The notes: generated from the letters alone by a model not told the origin. DNA of 64,000 nucleotides from Anoxybacillus tengchongensis (GCF_014201585.1 NZ_JACHES010000001.1:363391-427390); one strand, 5' to 3'; numbered from the stretch's first letter, positions 28,990-39,116 are shown. Numbers and translations: made by a program.

Positions 28990-30132
28990 ATGCATAAACA
29001 TGCGCATGCGGTAGATTATAATGAAAATCCATTTATCGTCATTTGGGAAGTGACGAGAGCGTGTCAGTTAAAATGTGTACATTGTCGTGCGGACGCCCAG
29101 CCTCTCCCTGATCCGCGTGAGCTGACACATGAAGAAGGTCTTCGATTGATTGATGAGATATATGAAATGAACAATCCGATGCTCGTATTTACGGGCGGAG
29201 ATTGTATGATGCGTGAAGATTTGTTTGATCTCGCCGAGTACGCGATGAAAAAAGGGATGCGTGTTTCGATTACACCGAGTGCAACGCCAAATGTGACGAA
29301 AGAAAAAATGAAAAAAGCAAAAGAGATTGGATTGTCGCGCTGGGCATTTAGTTTAGATGGGCCGACGGCCGACATTCATGATCAATTTCGCGGTACACTA
29401 GGATCATTTGATTTAACGATTGAAAACATTCGCTATTTAAATGAACTACATATGCCATTACAAATTAATACCGTCATTTCGCGCTATAACTACGATCATT
29501 TAGAACAAATGGCAAAATTAGTTGCAGAGTTAAAGGCAGTGATGTGGTACATTTTTTTACTCGTTCCAACAGGTCGTGGGCAAATGAATGATTGCATTAC
29601 TCCAGCTGAACATGAAGAAGTGTTTCGTTGGTTATATGAACTAAGTAAAACAGCACCATATGATATTAAAACGACAGCAGCGCAACATTATCGTCGTGTT
29701 GTCATTCAACAAAAAATGCGAGAAAAACAAATTGAAGCAGGGGATATTCGTTATGAACATGCGATGACGACTGACCGTGCTTCAATCATTGACGGATTAA
29801 AACGAGCGCCAAAAGGCGTGAATGATGGTAACGGCTTCGTTTTCGTTTCCCACACAGGAGATGTCATGCCAAGTGGCTTACTTCCGATCGTATGCGGAAA
29901 CGTACGTGAACAACCTTTAGCGCGCATTTATCGTGAATCGGAAGTGATGAAACAATTACGCCAACCAGATTTATATAAAGGAAAATGTGGCATTTGTGAA
30001 TTTCGCTACGTTTGTGGCGGATCACGTGCTCGTGCATATGCAGTCACAGGCGATTATATGGAAAGTGAGCCGTTTTGCGTATATGTTCCTTTAGGCATGA
30101 GAAAACAAAAAACCCGAACGGTGTTCGCTTAA
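28990..30132 (+). CDS. Radical SAM/SPASM domain protein
   Basis: 380 aa. The cluster motif is CQLKCVHCRADA (CxxxCxxC) near residue 25. FTGGDCMMREDLFDL, ISRYNYDHLEQMAKLV and the C-terminal SPASM-type cysteines KCGICEFRYVCGGSRARAY and PFCVYVP are seen. The closest families I know are the AhbD/NirJ-like haem-maturation group and related TIGR04053 proteins. No haem-d1 or peptide precursor gene is adjacent, so the substrate is open. Probably cytosolic with two or more 4Fe-4S clusters. Confidence 0.85.
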   Translation: MHKHAHAVDYNENPFIVIWEVTRACQLKCVHCRADAQPLPDPRELTHEEGLRLIDEIYEMNNPMLVFTGGDCMMREDLFDLAEYAMKKGMRVSITPSATPNVTKEKMKKAKEIGLSRWAFSLDGPTADIHDQFRGTLGSFDLTIENIRYLNELHMPLQINTVISRYNYDHLEQMAKLVAELKAVMWYIFLLVPTGRGQMNDCITPAEHEEVFRWLYELSKTAPYDIKTTAAQHYRRVVIQQKMREKQIEAGDIRYEHAMTTDRASIIDGLKRAPKGVNDGNGFVFVSHTGDVMPSGLLPIVCGNVREQPLARIYRESEVMKQLRQPDLYKGKCGICEFRYVCGGSRARAYAVTGDYMESEPFCVYVPLGMRKQKTRTVFA

Positions 30133-30157
30133 CGCGAGCGCTGTTCGGTTTTTTTGT
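30109..30157. terminator. Bidirectional terminator between convergent genes
   Basis: CCGAAC and GTTCGG, with an inner CGC/GCG, are flanked by A residues on the left and T residues on the right. It spans both stop codons of the radical SAM gene and the opposing small gene. Confidence 0.7.
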
Positions 30158-30374
30158 TTTGACCTTTTTTTCGAAACAGATGGAGGGATGTATCAAGTAT
30201 CCATAGGACGATCAGAAAAAACAACACGCCTAGTTCGATGGGCTCCATCACTTTAAATGGATTAAAAATATCAATAAACGCTTGGTATATGCTCATCCCT
30301 AACAATACATTCATACTGATGGCTAGGCCGCCTAACAACATAGGGATAAGAACAGAAATGATGACAAGCTTCAT
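30129..30374 (-). CDS. Small membrane protein, unknown function
   Basis: 81 aa with two hydrophobic helices (VIISVLIPMLLGGLAISMNV and LGVLFFLIVLWILDTSLHLF) and a basic tail KKGQNKKTEQRSR. GGAG lies ahead of the ATG. It overlaps the radical SAM gene end by 4 bp on the opposite strand. Family not recognised. Confidence 0.65.
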   Translation of the reverse strand: MKLVIISVLIPMLLGGLAISMNVLLGMSIYQAFIDIFNPFKVMEPIELGVLFFLIVLWILDTSLHLFRKKGQNKKTEQRSR

Positions 30375-30502
30375 TTGTTCATCTCCATAAATATCTTTTT
30401 TGGACTAGCGTGCAACTTTTTGACGTGTTTTATTCCTTTTCGCATAACATATGTATTTATTGCTTATTCTAACCATAAGCGATAGTGAATGGAGAGAGGC
30501 GA

Positions 30503-32095
30503 ATGTGGTTACGGTTGAGAAATCAGAACAAAAAGCAAGCATATCCATGTGATAAAGTAGCGCAAGAAGGAATATATGGGACGATTGAGCGAGATTTACA
30601 CGCAAATATAGAAAAGATACGTAATATAACGGGGAATAGTGCAGATATTGTCATTCGCCGTTTTTGGCTTGGGAAAGAAGACAATCTTTCGTCAGCTCTC
30701 TGTTTTGTTAGTGGAATGGTTGATGAAAATATGGTTCAGCAATTGTTCATTGAAGCCAGTGTACAACTGTCTTTTCCTTCAATGTGTTGTGATCAATTAG
30801 AATATATTGAGAAAAAGATCGCTACAGCCAATACAACGAGACGTGTGAAACAATGGAATGACGTATTTTCCTTGCTCATGTCTGGGGAAAGCATTTTATT
30901 TATTCACGGTATGCAAGAGGCAATTAGTATAGCGGTAAAAGGTGGAGAGTACCGTGCTATTACAGAACCGAGCACACAATTATCTATCCGTGGACCACGC
31001 GAAGGGTTTACAGAATCACTAACAACAAATGTAGCCATGGTGCGACGACGTATTCAACATCCACATGTATGGGTAGAAGCCATTACAGTTGGTGAGGTGA
31101 CACACACAAACGTACGTATAATGTATATGAAAGGAATTGCGGATGACAACATTGTCGAAGAAGTACGTAGCAGACTGCAACGCATCTGTATGGACGGTGT
31201 ACTAGAATCCGGTTATATTGAACAATTCATTGAAGATGAAACGTTTACGACGTTTCCAACCATTTATCATACAGAACGTCCGGATAGTGTTGCAGCCAAT
31301 TTATTAGAAGGACGTGTTGCTATTTTTGTAGAAGGTACGCCTTTTGTTCTTATTGCGCCAGCGGTGTTTATTCAATTTTTTCAAGCGGTTGAAGATTATT
31401 ATGCACGTTTTGATATTGCAACAGCACTTCGTTTTTTACGCATACTCGTATTTTTCATCTCGCTTGTTGCACCGTCTCTGTATATTGCAGCGACGACATT
31501 TCATCAAGAAATGATTCCGACTTCTCTCGTTATTGCGATTGCTGCACAACGTGAATCTGTTCCGTTCCCTGCGTTTGTAGAGGCCGTTATTATGGAAGTA
31601 ACGTTTGAAATTTTACGCGAGGCTGGAGTGCGGTTGCCTCGAACTGTTGGGCAAGCTGTATCGATTGTTGGCGCACTAGTCATTGGACAAGCAGCGGTCG
31701 AAGCGGGATTTGTTTCTTCAGTCATGGTTATTGTTGTATCTATTACAGCAATCGCTAGTTTTGCTACACCATCATTTGCTATTGCAGTTTCCGCGCGTCT
31801 CATTCGTTTTTTGTTAATGGTGTTAGCTGCGTTATTTGGTTTTTACGGTATTTTAATTGGATTAATTTGGATGACTATTCATTTATGTAGTCTTCGTTCG
31901 TTTGGTGTACCGTATATGACGCCGCTCGCTCCGCTTATTCCAACGAATTTACGTGATACGTTCGTACGTTTTCCTTTATGGGCATTAACTGATCGACCAC
32001 ATGGGATTGCAGAAGAAACAAATATCGTTCGTCAAGGGGACGAACAACGTCCGAAGCCTAATCAGGAAATGAGGAGAGAAGGGGATGAAAATTAA
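30503..32095 (+). CDS. Spore germination receptor subunit A (GerA/GerKA family)
   Basis: 530 aa. A soluble N-terminal half contains the family stretch GGEYRAITEPSTQLSIRGPR, EGFTESLTTNVAMVRRRI and FPTIYHTERPDSVAANLLEG. About five membrane helices follow (SLVAPSLYIAATTFHQEM; PRTVGQAVSIVGALVIGQAA). Part of the inner-membrane nutrient germinant receptor of spores. GGAGAGAGG precedes ATG 30503. The order A-C-B with overlap to subunit C is seen. Expression by a forespore sigma factor is expected but the promoter is not clear. Confidence 0.95.
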   Translation: MWLRLRNQNKKQAYPCDKVAQEGIYGTIERDLHANIEKIRNITGNSADIVIRRFWLGKEDNLSSALCFVSGMVDENMVQQLFIEASVQLSFPSMCCDQLEYIEKKIATANTTRRVKQWNDVFSLLMSGESILFIHGMQEAISIAVKGGEYRAITEPSTQLSIRGPREGFTESLTTNVAMVRRRIQHPHVWVEAITVGEVTHTNVRIMYMKGIADDNIVEEVRSRLQRICMDGVLESGYIEQFIEDETFTTFPTIYHTERPDSVAANLLEGRVAIFVEGTPFVLIAPAVFIQFFQAVEDYYARFDIATALRFLRILVFFISLVAPSLYIAATTFHQEMIPTSLVIAIAAQRESVPFPAFVEAVIMEVTFEILREAGVRLPRTVGQAVSIVGALVIGQAAVEAGFVSSVMVIVVSITAIASFATPSFAIAVSARLIRFLLMVLAALFGFYGILIGLIWMTIHLCSLRSFGVPYMTPLAPLIPTNLRDTFVRFPLWALTDRPHGIAEETNIVRQGDEQRPKPNQEMRREGDEN

Positions 32096-33287
32096 ACGAT
32101 ATCCTTTTCTTATTTTTATGTTGTTCATATGTATGCTACTTTTCGGATGTTGGAGTAAAAAGGAGTTAAGGGATTTAGCATTAATTATTGCAGTTGGTAT
32201 AGATAAAAAGGATGGAAAGTATATATCGACGTTTCAAGTCGTCAATCCTGGGAACGTAGCAGGGGCGACGCAAAGAGGAGGGGGAAGTACGGGGCTTCCT
32301 GTAGCTTTATATACCTCAACAGGCGATACGTTAGTGGAGGCGAGTCGGAAAGCGTCGAAGCAAATATCCCGCATTCCATACTACGCTCATACGAATCTTG
32401 TTGTGGTTGGGGAAGAACTTGCGAAGGAAGGAATTCAGCAAATTTTTGATGTTGTTGAGCGTAATCCGCAATTTCGCCCAACAGCAAATATTGTGATTGC
32501 TCGTAAGCAAACAGCAAAGCAATTGTTATCTGTGCTCACGCCAGTCGATAAAATCCCAGCAAATCAAATGATTAAAACGTTAGAATTAACAGAAATGATG
32601 TGGGGAGAAAATGTTGGCACTCGTTTACGAGAAGTAATTGAAAGTTTTTCGCTTGCTGGAAAGGAAGTCATCATGAGCAGCTTTCATGTAGACGGAAATC
32701 GAAAGCATAGCGACGATCAAGAAAATGTTCGTACGATGGAGCCTACTGCACGTCTTCGAGCTAGTGAATTAGCCATTTTTAAAAGAGGAAAGCTTGTCGG
32801 ATGGATTGGAAAAGAAGACGCGCGAGGAGTATTATGGATTCTCGATAAAATTAAACAGACAGTCGTCACAGTTGATTGGAAAGAAGAAAAAGAAGCATTG
32901 TCTTATAAAGTAGTGCGGGCAAAAACAAAAGTGACAGCACAATTAAGAAATGGGAAGCCTATCATATTTGTTACAGTTGCAACAGAAGGAGATATTGGTG
33001 AAACATTTGTTGCGATTGACTTTACCGATCCGAAACAAATCGTTGCACTCGAAAAGGTGATGCAACAAGAGATTAAAGCAGAAATTGAAAAAGCGGTACA
33101 TGTTGCTCAAAAGAAAAAAAGCGATATTTTCGGATTCGGAGAAGTTGTTCATCGTACATATCCAAAAGAATGGAAGAAGATGAAAAAAATGTGGAATGAT
33201 AAATATTTCCCGAAATTAGATGTTCAAGTAAAGGTGGAATCATTTATTCGAAGAACAGGATTGCGAACTCGTTCATATATTCAGTGA
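32085..33287 (+). CDS. Spore germination receptor lipoprotein subunit C (GerAC/GerKC family)
   Basis: 400 aa. Signal peptide with lipobox LLFGCWSKKELRDLALIIAV, where CW..KEL is the family signature. TARLRASELAIFKRGKLVGW and the C-terminal domain with SDIFGFGEVVHRTYPKEWK are typical. The start overlaps the A-subunit stop by 11 bp. Lipid-anchored on the outer face of the inner spore membrane. Confidence 0.94.
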   Translation: MKIKRYPFLIFMLFICMLLFGCWSKKELRDLALIIAVGIDKKDGKYISTFQVVNPGNVAGATQRGGGSTGLPVALYTSTGDTLVEASRKASKQISRIPYYAHTNLVVVGEELAKEGIQQIFDVVERNPQFRPTANIVIARKQTAKQLLSVLTPVDKIPANQMIKTLELTEMMWGENVGTRLREVIESFSLAGKEVIMSSFHVDGNRKHSDDQENVRTMEPTARLRASELAIFKRGKLVGWIGKEDARGVLWILDKIKQTVVTVDWKEEKEALSYKVVRAKTKVTAQLRNGKPIIFVTVATEGDIGETFVAIDFTDPKQIVALEKVMQQEIKAEIEKAVHVAQKKKSDIFGFGEVVHRTYPKEWKKMKKMWNDKYFPKLDVQVKVESFIRRTGLRTRSYIQ

Positions 33288-33302
33288 AAAGGCGGTGAGA
33301 AA

Positions 33303-34409
33303 GTGGAGAGAGCGCGTATAAGTGCGCGACAGCTATTTATGCTTGCCATTTTATTTGAACATGGTAGCGCGATGGTTATTCCACTTGGGGTGGATGCGAA
33401 ACAAGATGTTTGGCTTGCCATTTTATGCGGTATGGTTTTCGGTGTTGGATTGTTATTTGTCTACTATCGCCTTTTCACGTACTATCCGAATCTCCCTTTT
33501 ACATCGTATAGTCAGCGCATTGTCGGTCCCTTCTTTGGAAAAGTACTTGCGCTCATATATGTGCTTTATTTTTTATATATTTCTGCTCGTGTATTGCGTG
33601 ATTTTGGAGAGCTGTTATTAACGTTTGCGTACCCTGAAACACCTTTGTTTATTTTAAATGCGGTCATGATGTTGACTGTGATGTATGCTGTATATAAAGG
33701 GATTGAAGTGATCGCACGAGCGAGTCAATTATTTTTCTTTTCCCTTTATTGGATACTTATGTTAGGTTTCGTGCTGATTATTATCGCAGGAGAGATAGAT
33801 GTTCGTCGCTTACAACCAATATTAGAAGAGGGATGGCCGCGCATTTTTCATGTTGTATTTACGCAAACATTATATGTTCCGTTTGGAGAACTTGTTGTTT
33901 TTACAATGATTTTTCCTTATTTACGAAAGGAAGAAAAAGTGTGGAAGGCAGGGTTTCTTGCATTATTGTTAAGTGGCATAAATTTAGCAATGATTATGGG
34001 GATGAATGTAGCTGCATTAGGCGCAGATATTGTTTCACGTTCAACTTTTCCACTACTAAATACGATTCAAGAAATTCGCGTGGCAAATTTTTTAGAACGG
34101 TTAGATGTACTATTTATGATTGCATTAATTGTCGGCGGATTTTTCAAAGTCGGCGTCTTTTTTTACGCAGGAGTTATCGGCGTGGCTGACTTATTTGCGC
34201 TTAAACAATATCAACGTCTTGTTTATCCGCTAGGCATTTCAGTCTTGTTTTTGTCTCTTGCCATTGCAAGCAATTTTGCTGAACATATTAAAGAAGGGCT
34301 TCGAATCGTTACAATTTATATGCATGTTCCTCTTCAAATGATCATTCCTATCTTCCTTCTTTTGATCGCAATGGTTAAGCATCAAAAAAAAGAAAGAAAG
34401 GGGCGATGA
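33303..34409 (+). CDS. Spore germination receptor subunit B (GerAB/GerKB family, APC-type)
   Basis: 368 aa with about ten membrane helices; ISARQLFMLAILFEHGSAMV and DVWLAILCGM are typical openings. Members belong to the amino-acid-polyamine-organocation superfamily and are thought to bind the germinant. GTG 33303 follows AAAGGCGGTGAG. Completes a three-gene receptor operon; the germinant cannot be predicted from sequence. Confidence 0.94.
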   Translation: MERARISARQLFMLAILFEHGSAMVIPLGVDAKQDVWLAILCGMVFGVGLLFVYYRLFTYYPNLPFTSYSQRIVGPFFGKVLALIYVLYFLYISARVLRDFGELLLTFAYPETPLFILNAVMMLTVMYAVYKGIEVIARASQLFFFSLYWILMLGFVLIIIAGEIDVRRLQPILEEGWPRIFHVVFTQTLYVPFGELVVFTMIFPYLRKEEKVWKAGFLALLLSGINLAMIMGMNVAALGADIVSRSTFPLLNTIQEIRVANFLERLDVLFMIALIVGGFFKVGVFFYAGVIGVADLFALKQYQRLVYPLGISVLFLSLAIASNFAEHIKEGLRIVTIYMHVPLQMIIPIFLLLIAMVKHQKKERKGR

Positions 34410-34418
34410 ATTGCCCCT

Positions 34419-35249
34419 TTAAAAATCAAAATGATCTGGATCTGGACCGATGCGGTGGTTTTCGTTTAGCGCATCAATCGCATCCATCTCATCTTTCGTT
34501 AATGCAAAGTCAAAAATGTTTGCGTTTTGCGCGATTCGTTGAGGTGTGACAGACTTTGGAATAGTAACGACTTCATGTTGCAAGTCCCAGCGCAAAATGA
34601 CTTGGGCTGGAGTTTTATTATATTTTTGTGCAATGCTTACAAGCGTTGGCTCGTTTAACCATTCACCGCCACGCATAAGTGGTGACCATGCTTCTAATTG
34701 AATGTCGTGTTGTTTACAAAAGGAAAGAAGCGGTTTTTGTGTTAAACGTGGATGAAACTCGACTTGGTTGACCATCGGTTTAATCTCACAATCAGCAAGG
34801 ATATCTTCTAAATGATGGATTTGGAAGTTGCTAACCCCGATTGCACGTACAAAACCGTCTTTATACAACTTTTCAAGCGCCTTGTACGTTTCTTTATATT
34901 TTCCTTTGACAGGCCAATGTACTAAGTACAAATCAATATAATCAAAGCCAAGTTTTTTTAGGCTTGTGTCAAATGCTTTTAGTGTCGCCTCATACCCTTG
35001 ATCACTATTCCATACTTTTGTTGTGACAAAAATTTGATGGCGTGGAATGCCTGATTCACGAATCGCCTGACCGACACCTTTTTCGTTTTCGTAATATGCA
35101 GCTGTATCAATGTGACGATAGCCAACTTCAAGCGCTGTGCGAACAGCTCTGTTTACTTCGTCTCCTTCTTGTACTTTATAAACGCCTAATCCAAGCCATG
35201 GCATGCGAACTCCATTATGTAATGTGGCACCATCTTGTAAACTTTTCAT
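34419..35249 (-). CDS. Aldo/keto reductase
   Basis: 276 aa (alpha/beta)8 NADPH-dependent reductase. RHIDTAAYYENEKGVG (Asp, Tyr), FVTTKVWNSDQGYE (Lys) and YLVHWPVKG (His) make the catalytic tetrad; the cofactor end is VVTIPKSVTPQRIAQNANIF. It most resembles the Bacillus YvgN/YtbE group acting on glyoxals and small aldehydes. ATG 35249 has AAAGGGG at good spacing. Convergent with the germination operon. Confidence 0.93.
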   Translation of the reverse strand: MKSLQDGATLHNGVRMPWLGLGVYKVQEGDEVNRAVRTALEVGYRHIDTAAYYENEKGVGQAIRESGIPRHQIFVTTKVWNSDQGYEATLKAFDTSLKKLGFDYIDLYLVHWPVKGKYKETYKALEKLYKDGFVRAIGVSNFQIHHLEDILADCEIKPMVNQVEFHPRLTQKPLLSFCKQHDIQLEAWSPLMRGGEWLNEPTLVSIAQKYNKTPAQVILRWDLQHEVVTIPKSVTPQRIAQNANIFDFALTKDEMDAIDALNENHRIGPDPDHFDF

Positions 35250-35333
35250 CACTTTGCCCCTTTCCAATATTTGTCCCTTTTATTATGAGATGGATGGGCT
35301 GAAAAATCAAAATATATGCTTACATGAAAGGTG

Positions 35334-36038
35334 CTACAAGTTCAAATGGCGATAGTTTGGATGGTGTTTTAACAGTTCCGAGACAGTGACAAACGTATAT
35401 CCTTTTTCTTTTAAAATCGGCAAAATTTCTTTTAATGCTTGAACCGTTTGTTTTCGACTGCCGCTTCCATGGTCGTGAAATAAAATAATTTGCCCAGGTT
35501 GAATATGGCTAATGACACGGCGCACGATGCGGCTTGTTCCAGGGTTTTGCCAGTCATACGTGTCTTGATGTTTTGACCACATCACGACGGTATATCCTCG
35601 TTGTTTAGCAATGTCAATAATACGTTTATTGTAGTAGCCGAGCGGGGGACGAAACAATGTCGGTCGCTTTCCTGTTATTTGATATATGACATCTTCGCTT
35701 TTTTTTATTTCTTCTTCAATCGTTTGCTTTGATTTGCCTCGAAAATCGAGATGTTTATACGTATGATTGGCAATTTCATGTCCTTCGTCCATTTGTCGTT
35801 TAATAATATCAGCATATTTTTCCGCTCGAAATCCAACGACAAAAAAAGTCGCTTTTGCGTCATACTGCTTTAAAATCGTTAAAATGTCAGGCGTATATAA
35901 CATATCCGGTCCATCATCAAACGTAATAGCGACCATTTTTTCATCGGTCGGAACGTTCCAAACAATATCGTCATTCATTCGCTGAACAGGTGTTGTCGCC
36001 ATAACGAATAAAGACAAAAATAAGAAAAATGCATTCAT
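35334..36038 (-). CDS. Secreted polysaccharide deacetylase (NodB domain, CE4)
   Basis: 234 aa. An N-terminal hydrophobic signal (FFLFLSLFVMATTPVQR) predicts export. CE4 motifs: MVAITFDDGPDM, EIANHTYKHLDFRG, LFRPPLGYYNKR, MWSKHQDTYDW and IILFHDHG, giving the D-H-H metal triad and catalytic residues. Acts on cell-wall or spore-cortex amino sugars by analogy with PdaA/YlxY-type proteins. The exact substrate is open. Confidence 0.92.
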   Translation of the reverse strand: MNAFFLFLSLFVMATTPVQRMNDDIVWNVPTDEKMVAITFDDGPDMLYTPDILTILKQYDAKATFFVVGFRAEKYADIIKRQMDEGHEIANHTYKHLDFRGKSKQTIEEEIKKSEDVIYQITGKRPTLFRPPLGYYNKRIIDIAKQRGYTVVMWSKHQDTYDWQNPGTSRIVRRVISHIQPGQIILFHDHGSGSRKQTVQALKEILPILKEKGYTFVTVSELLKHHPNYRHLNL

Positions 36039-36149
36039 TTTTCATCCCCACTTTTTTTATATATCATGTGAAAAAAGTCGTTTCGTCATTCTCTTTTCTA
36101 TGCAAAACATAGTAAAATAAAGATAATCGATATGTGGGAAGGGATATAG

Positions 36150-37028
36150 ATGAAAAAAGTGATCAGTATGATTACATTTTTATTTGTACTTGTTGTAGGG
36201 GGGGTGTATTTGTTCGCACAAGAAAAACAGCTCGTGCGCGCCACATGGCTTTGGAATCCGTGGCTGCTCGTGAAAAATGAAGAGCGCATCTTTTCATTTT
36301 TAGAAAAGAAGCAAATAAGCGATGTGTACGTGCAAATGGATGAAGAAGTTTCAATGGAGGTATATCGCCAATTTGTTCGACATGCAACGGAAAAAGGGAT
36401 CCGTGTTTATGTACTAGATGGAGCGCCGCATTGGATTGAAACGAACGAAGGAATGGAGCGTTTATTCCAATGGATTGACCAATATGAAAGCGCTGCCGAA
36501 CAAAATGAAAAGTTTAGCGGTGTTCATTTAGACGTTGAACCGTACTTGCATGAACGTTGGCGTACGAATCGAGAAGAAGCAATCGTTTCGTATCAAACAC
36601 TTTTACAACGTGCACGGCAACTCGCAAGCGAACGATCGCTACGTTTTGAAGTTGATATCCCGTTTTGGTTTGATGAAGTACAATACGTAAACGGTAACCT
36701 AGCGGAATGGGTGATTGCACATACAGACGGTGTGACGATCATGGCGTATCGCGATGAAGCAAAGGCAATTATTAACATTGTAAAGAAAGAAATGAACCTT
36801 GCGAAAAAGTACAACAAATCAATTGTCATAGGTGTGGAAACAGGACAAGTTGAGGAGGGGGATCACGTTTCATTTGCTGAAGAGAGCGAAACGTATATGA
36901 ATGAACAATTAGCGATTGTTCAGCAACATTATGCTCGCACAAAAAGTTTTTCTGGCATTGCGGTGCATCATTTAGAACAATGGATGAATAGGAACGGAAA
37001 AACAAGTGAAGGTGAGATGGATGAGTGA
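36150..37028 (+). CDS. Secreted TIM-barrel-like protein, unknown function
   Basis: 292 aa. N-terminal signal/anchor VISMITFLFVLVVGGVYLFA. The body has barrel-like alternation, with DVYVQMDEEV, IRVYVLDGAPHW, FSGVHLDVEPYLHERW and VTIMAYRDEAKAI. The VHLDVEP strand end resembles the catalytic acidic motif of GH18-like glycosidases, but the canonical DxxDxDxE is absent. GGGAAGGG precedes the ATG. Overlaps the downstream Uma2 gene by 8 bp. Confidence 0.75.
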   Translation: MKKVISMITFLFVLVVGGVYLFAQEKQLVRATWLWNPWLLVKNEERIFSFLEKKQISDVYVQMDEEVSMEVYRQFVRHATEKGIRVYVLDGAPHWIETNEGMERLFQWIDQYESAAEQNEKFSGVHLDVEPYLHERWRTNREEAIVSYQTLLQRARQLASERSLRFEVDIPFWFDEVQYVNGNLAEWVIAHTDGVTIMAYRDEAKAIINIVKKEMNLAKKYNKSIVIGVETGQVEEGDHVSFAEESETYMNEQLAIVQQHYARTKSFSGIAVHHLEQWMNRNGKTSEGEMDE

Positions 37029-37602
37029 GCATGAAGAAAAACAACTATATACACTTGCTGAGTTTTTTGAGCTTGTCGGGGAACGACGAATGGAGTTGTA
37101 CGAAGGAACTCCTGTGCTCATGATCCCAGCTTCATACGAACATGAAGGAGTTGTAGCCAATTTAATTGGGGAAATGACATTTGCATTAAAAGGTAGCCCT
37201 TGTTTTGTGTTTGGAAGTAATTTACAAGTTGTGTTTCTTTTCCAAGATGAGCAAAAAGGAAAGGAAAATGTAACAGTGTTGCCGGACATCTCAGTTGTTT
37301 GTGAGAAAGAGAAATTGCGCAATAAGCGCTGTTATGGCGCCCCAGCTCTTGTCGTCGAAGTTCTCTCTCCAAGCACCGCAAGAAACGACCGATTATTGAA
37401 GCGCTATTACTATGAAAAAGCGGGGGTAAAGGAATATTGGATTGTTGATTATCAACATAAGGCGATTGAAAAATATGTTCTTCAAAACGATCGTTTGCAA
37501 CTAGAAGAAGTATATGACGATCAAAACGATCATTTTGTCTCCACTTTATTTCCGAACATAAAGTTCTCTACACATCATATTTTTTCATTTCTTGATATAT
37601 AA
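37021..37602 (+). CDS. Uma2-family (DUF820) putative nuclease-fold protein
   Basis: 193 aa with the restriction-like fold: MELYEGTPVLMIPASYEHEG, VLPDISVVCEKEKL, PALVVEVLSPSTARNDR and KEYWIVDYQHKAIE give the D...ExL/(V)EVLSPST...D pattern. ATG 37021 is chosen with AAGGTGAG upstream. Role in the cell is unknown; a second, more distant copy is at 61983-62552. Confidence 0.85.
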   Translation: MSEHEEKQLYTLAEFFELVGERRMELYEGTPVLMIPASYEHEGVVANLIGEMTFALKGSPCFVFGSNLQVVFLFQDEQKGKENVTVLPDISVVCEKEKLRNKRCYGAPALVVEVLSPSTARNDRLLKRYYYEKAGVKEYWIVDYQHKAIEKYVLQNDRLQLEEVYDDQNDHFVSTLFPNIKFSTHHIFSFLDI

Positions 37603-37625
37603 ACAAAAGAGAAAGGAGCAAATGT

Positions 37626-39116
37626 ATGTCGAAACATACGAAGCACATTCATGAAGTAGAAACACGAGTACAGCTTGCCAAACAAAACATGGACTGCACG
37701 TACCGGCTAGCATATCATATTATGGCTCCGGTAAACTGGATGAATGATCCAAACGGGTTGATTCAATGGAATGGGGAGTACCACGTATTTTATCAGTTCC
37801 ATCCCGACAGTCCAACGTGGGGGCCGATGCATTGGGGGCATGTGAAAAGTAAAGACCTTGTACATTGGGAACGTGTACCGGTTGCGCTTGCGCCGAGCGA
37901 ATGGTACGACGAAGGCGGCTGTTTTTCAGGAAGTGCAGTCAATGACAATGGCGTGCTCACGCTCATTTACACCGGAAATGTCTGGATGAACGAGGAACAA
38001 ACGGAGTTGAAGCAATACCAATGCATTGCGACAAGCAAAGACGGCATTCATTTTGAAAAGGACGAAGCGAACCCTGTTTTAGCTGAGCCTCCGTTTGATT
38101 GCCAAGGCCATATTCGCGACCCGAAAGTGTGGAAACGCGGCGATAATTGGTACATGGTGCTTGGGACAAGAGAGGGGAATAACGGAAAAGTTGTTTTATA
38201 TAAGTCGAAAGATCTGCGTCATTGGGAATATGTAAATATCATGGCTGAAAGCGATGGTAGCTTAGGCTATATGTGGGAGTGCCCAGACGTCTTTCATTTG
38301 AACGGCAAAGATATATTGCTGTTTTCCCCGCAAGGGATCGAACCAGACGGCGATCGTTTTCAAAACCTTCATCAAACAGGCTACGTCGTTGGTACGCTTA
38401 ATGATGAAACAGGAAAACTCGTGCACGGAGCGTTTGAAGAGCTCGATAAAGGATTTGATTTTTACGCGGCGCAAACGTTTGAAGATGAAAACGGACGGCG
38501 CATTTTGTTCGGCTGGATGGATATGTGGGAGTCTTTTATGCCGACGCAAGCACATGGTTGGGCAGGGGCGTTGACGATTCCTCGTCTTTTGGAATTAGCG
38601 GATGATGAGAAACTATTGATGAAGCCAGTGCCGGAATTGCAGTTATTACGCGAAGAGCACGTGCGGGTGGAATCGATTTCAGTAAACGACGGAACGTACA
38701 CACTTCCAGTAAAAGGCGATCGATTAGAATTGCTCGTTCGTTTTTCGTTAGCCGATTTTCAAGGGAACGCGTTTGGTGTAAAAGTGCGCTGTGCGGAGGA
38801 CGGAAGTGAAGAAACGGTTTTCCGCTATGACGTAAAAGACGCTCTCGTCACATTTGACCGAAACCGGTCCGGAAAAGGGGAGGGAGGCATTCGTCGTGCC
38901 ATATTGGATAAGCAAGAAGACATCGTCACGTTCCATGTCTTTATTGACCGTTCTTCTGTTGAGTTATTCGTTAACAACGGTCGGCTTGTGATGACAGGGA
39001 GAGTATATCCATCTGAAACGAGCCAAGGGATTGAACTATTTGCAGAAGGTGGAAAATTGACGGTGCTTTCTGTTGAAGCGTGGACGTTGAAAGATATATG
39101 GGGTGAGCGAGTGTAA
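37626..39116 (+). CDS. Glycoside hydrolase family 32 (sucrose-6-phosphate hydrolase/fructan hydrolase)
   Basis: 496 aa. Catalytic motifs NWMNDPNGLIQW (nucleophile Asp), IRDPKVWKRGDNW (transition-state Asp) and YMWECPDVFHLNG (acid/base Glu) are all intact; a beta-sandwich follows (DRSSVELFVNNGRLVMTGRV). No signal peptide, so it acts inside the cell, on sucrose-6-phosphate or imported fructosides. AAAGGAGC precedes the ATG. No PTS or regulator gene is adjacent. Confidence 0.94.
   Translation: MSKHTKHIHEVETRVQLAKQNMDCTYRLAYHIMAPVNWMNDPNGLIQWNGEYHVFYQFHPDSPTWGPMHWGHVKSKDLVHWERVPVALAPSEWYDEGGCFSGSAVNDNGVLTLIYTGNVWMNEEQTELKQYQCIATSKDGIHFEKDEANPVLAEPPFDCQGHIRDPKVWKRGDNWYMVLGTREGNNGKVVLYKSKDLRHWEYVNIMAESDGSLGYMWECPDVFHLNGKDILLFSPQGIEPDGDRFQNLHQTGYVVGTLNDETGKLVHGAFEELDKGFDFYAAQTFEDENGRRILFGWMDMWESFMPTQAHGWAGALTIPRLLELADDEKLLMKPVPELQLLREEHVRVESISVNDGTYTLPVKGDRLELLVRFSLADFQGNAFGVKVRCAEDGSEETVFRYDVKDALVTFDRNRSGKGEGGIRRAILDKQEDIVTFHVFIDRSSVELFVNNGRLVMTGRVYPSETSQGIELFAEGGKLTVLSVEAWTLKDIWGERV

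Noticed and set aside
36518..36545. Calling 36150-37028 a GH18 chitinase from LDVEP
   Set aside because: The canonical DxxDxDxE motif is absent, so only a barrel-like fold is suggested.
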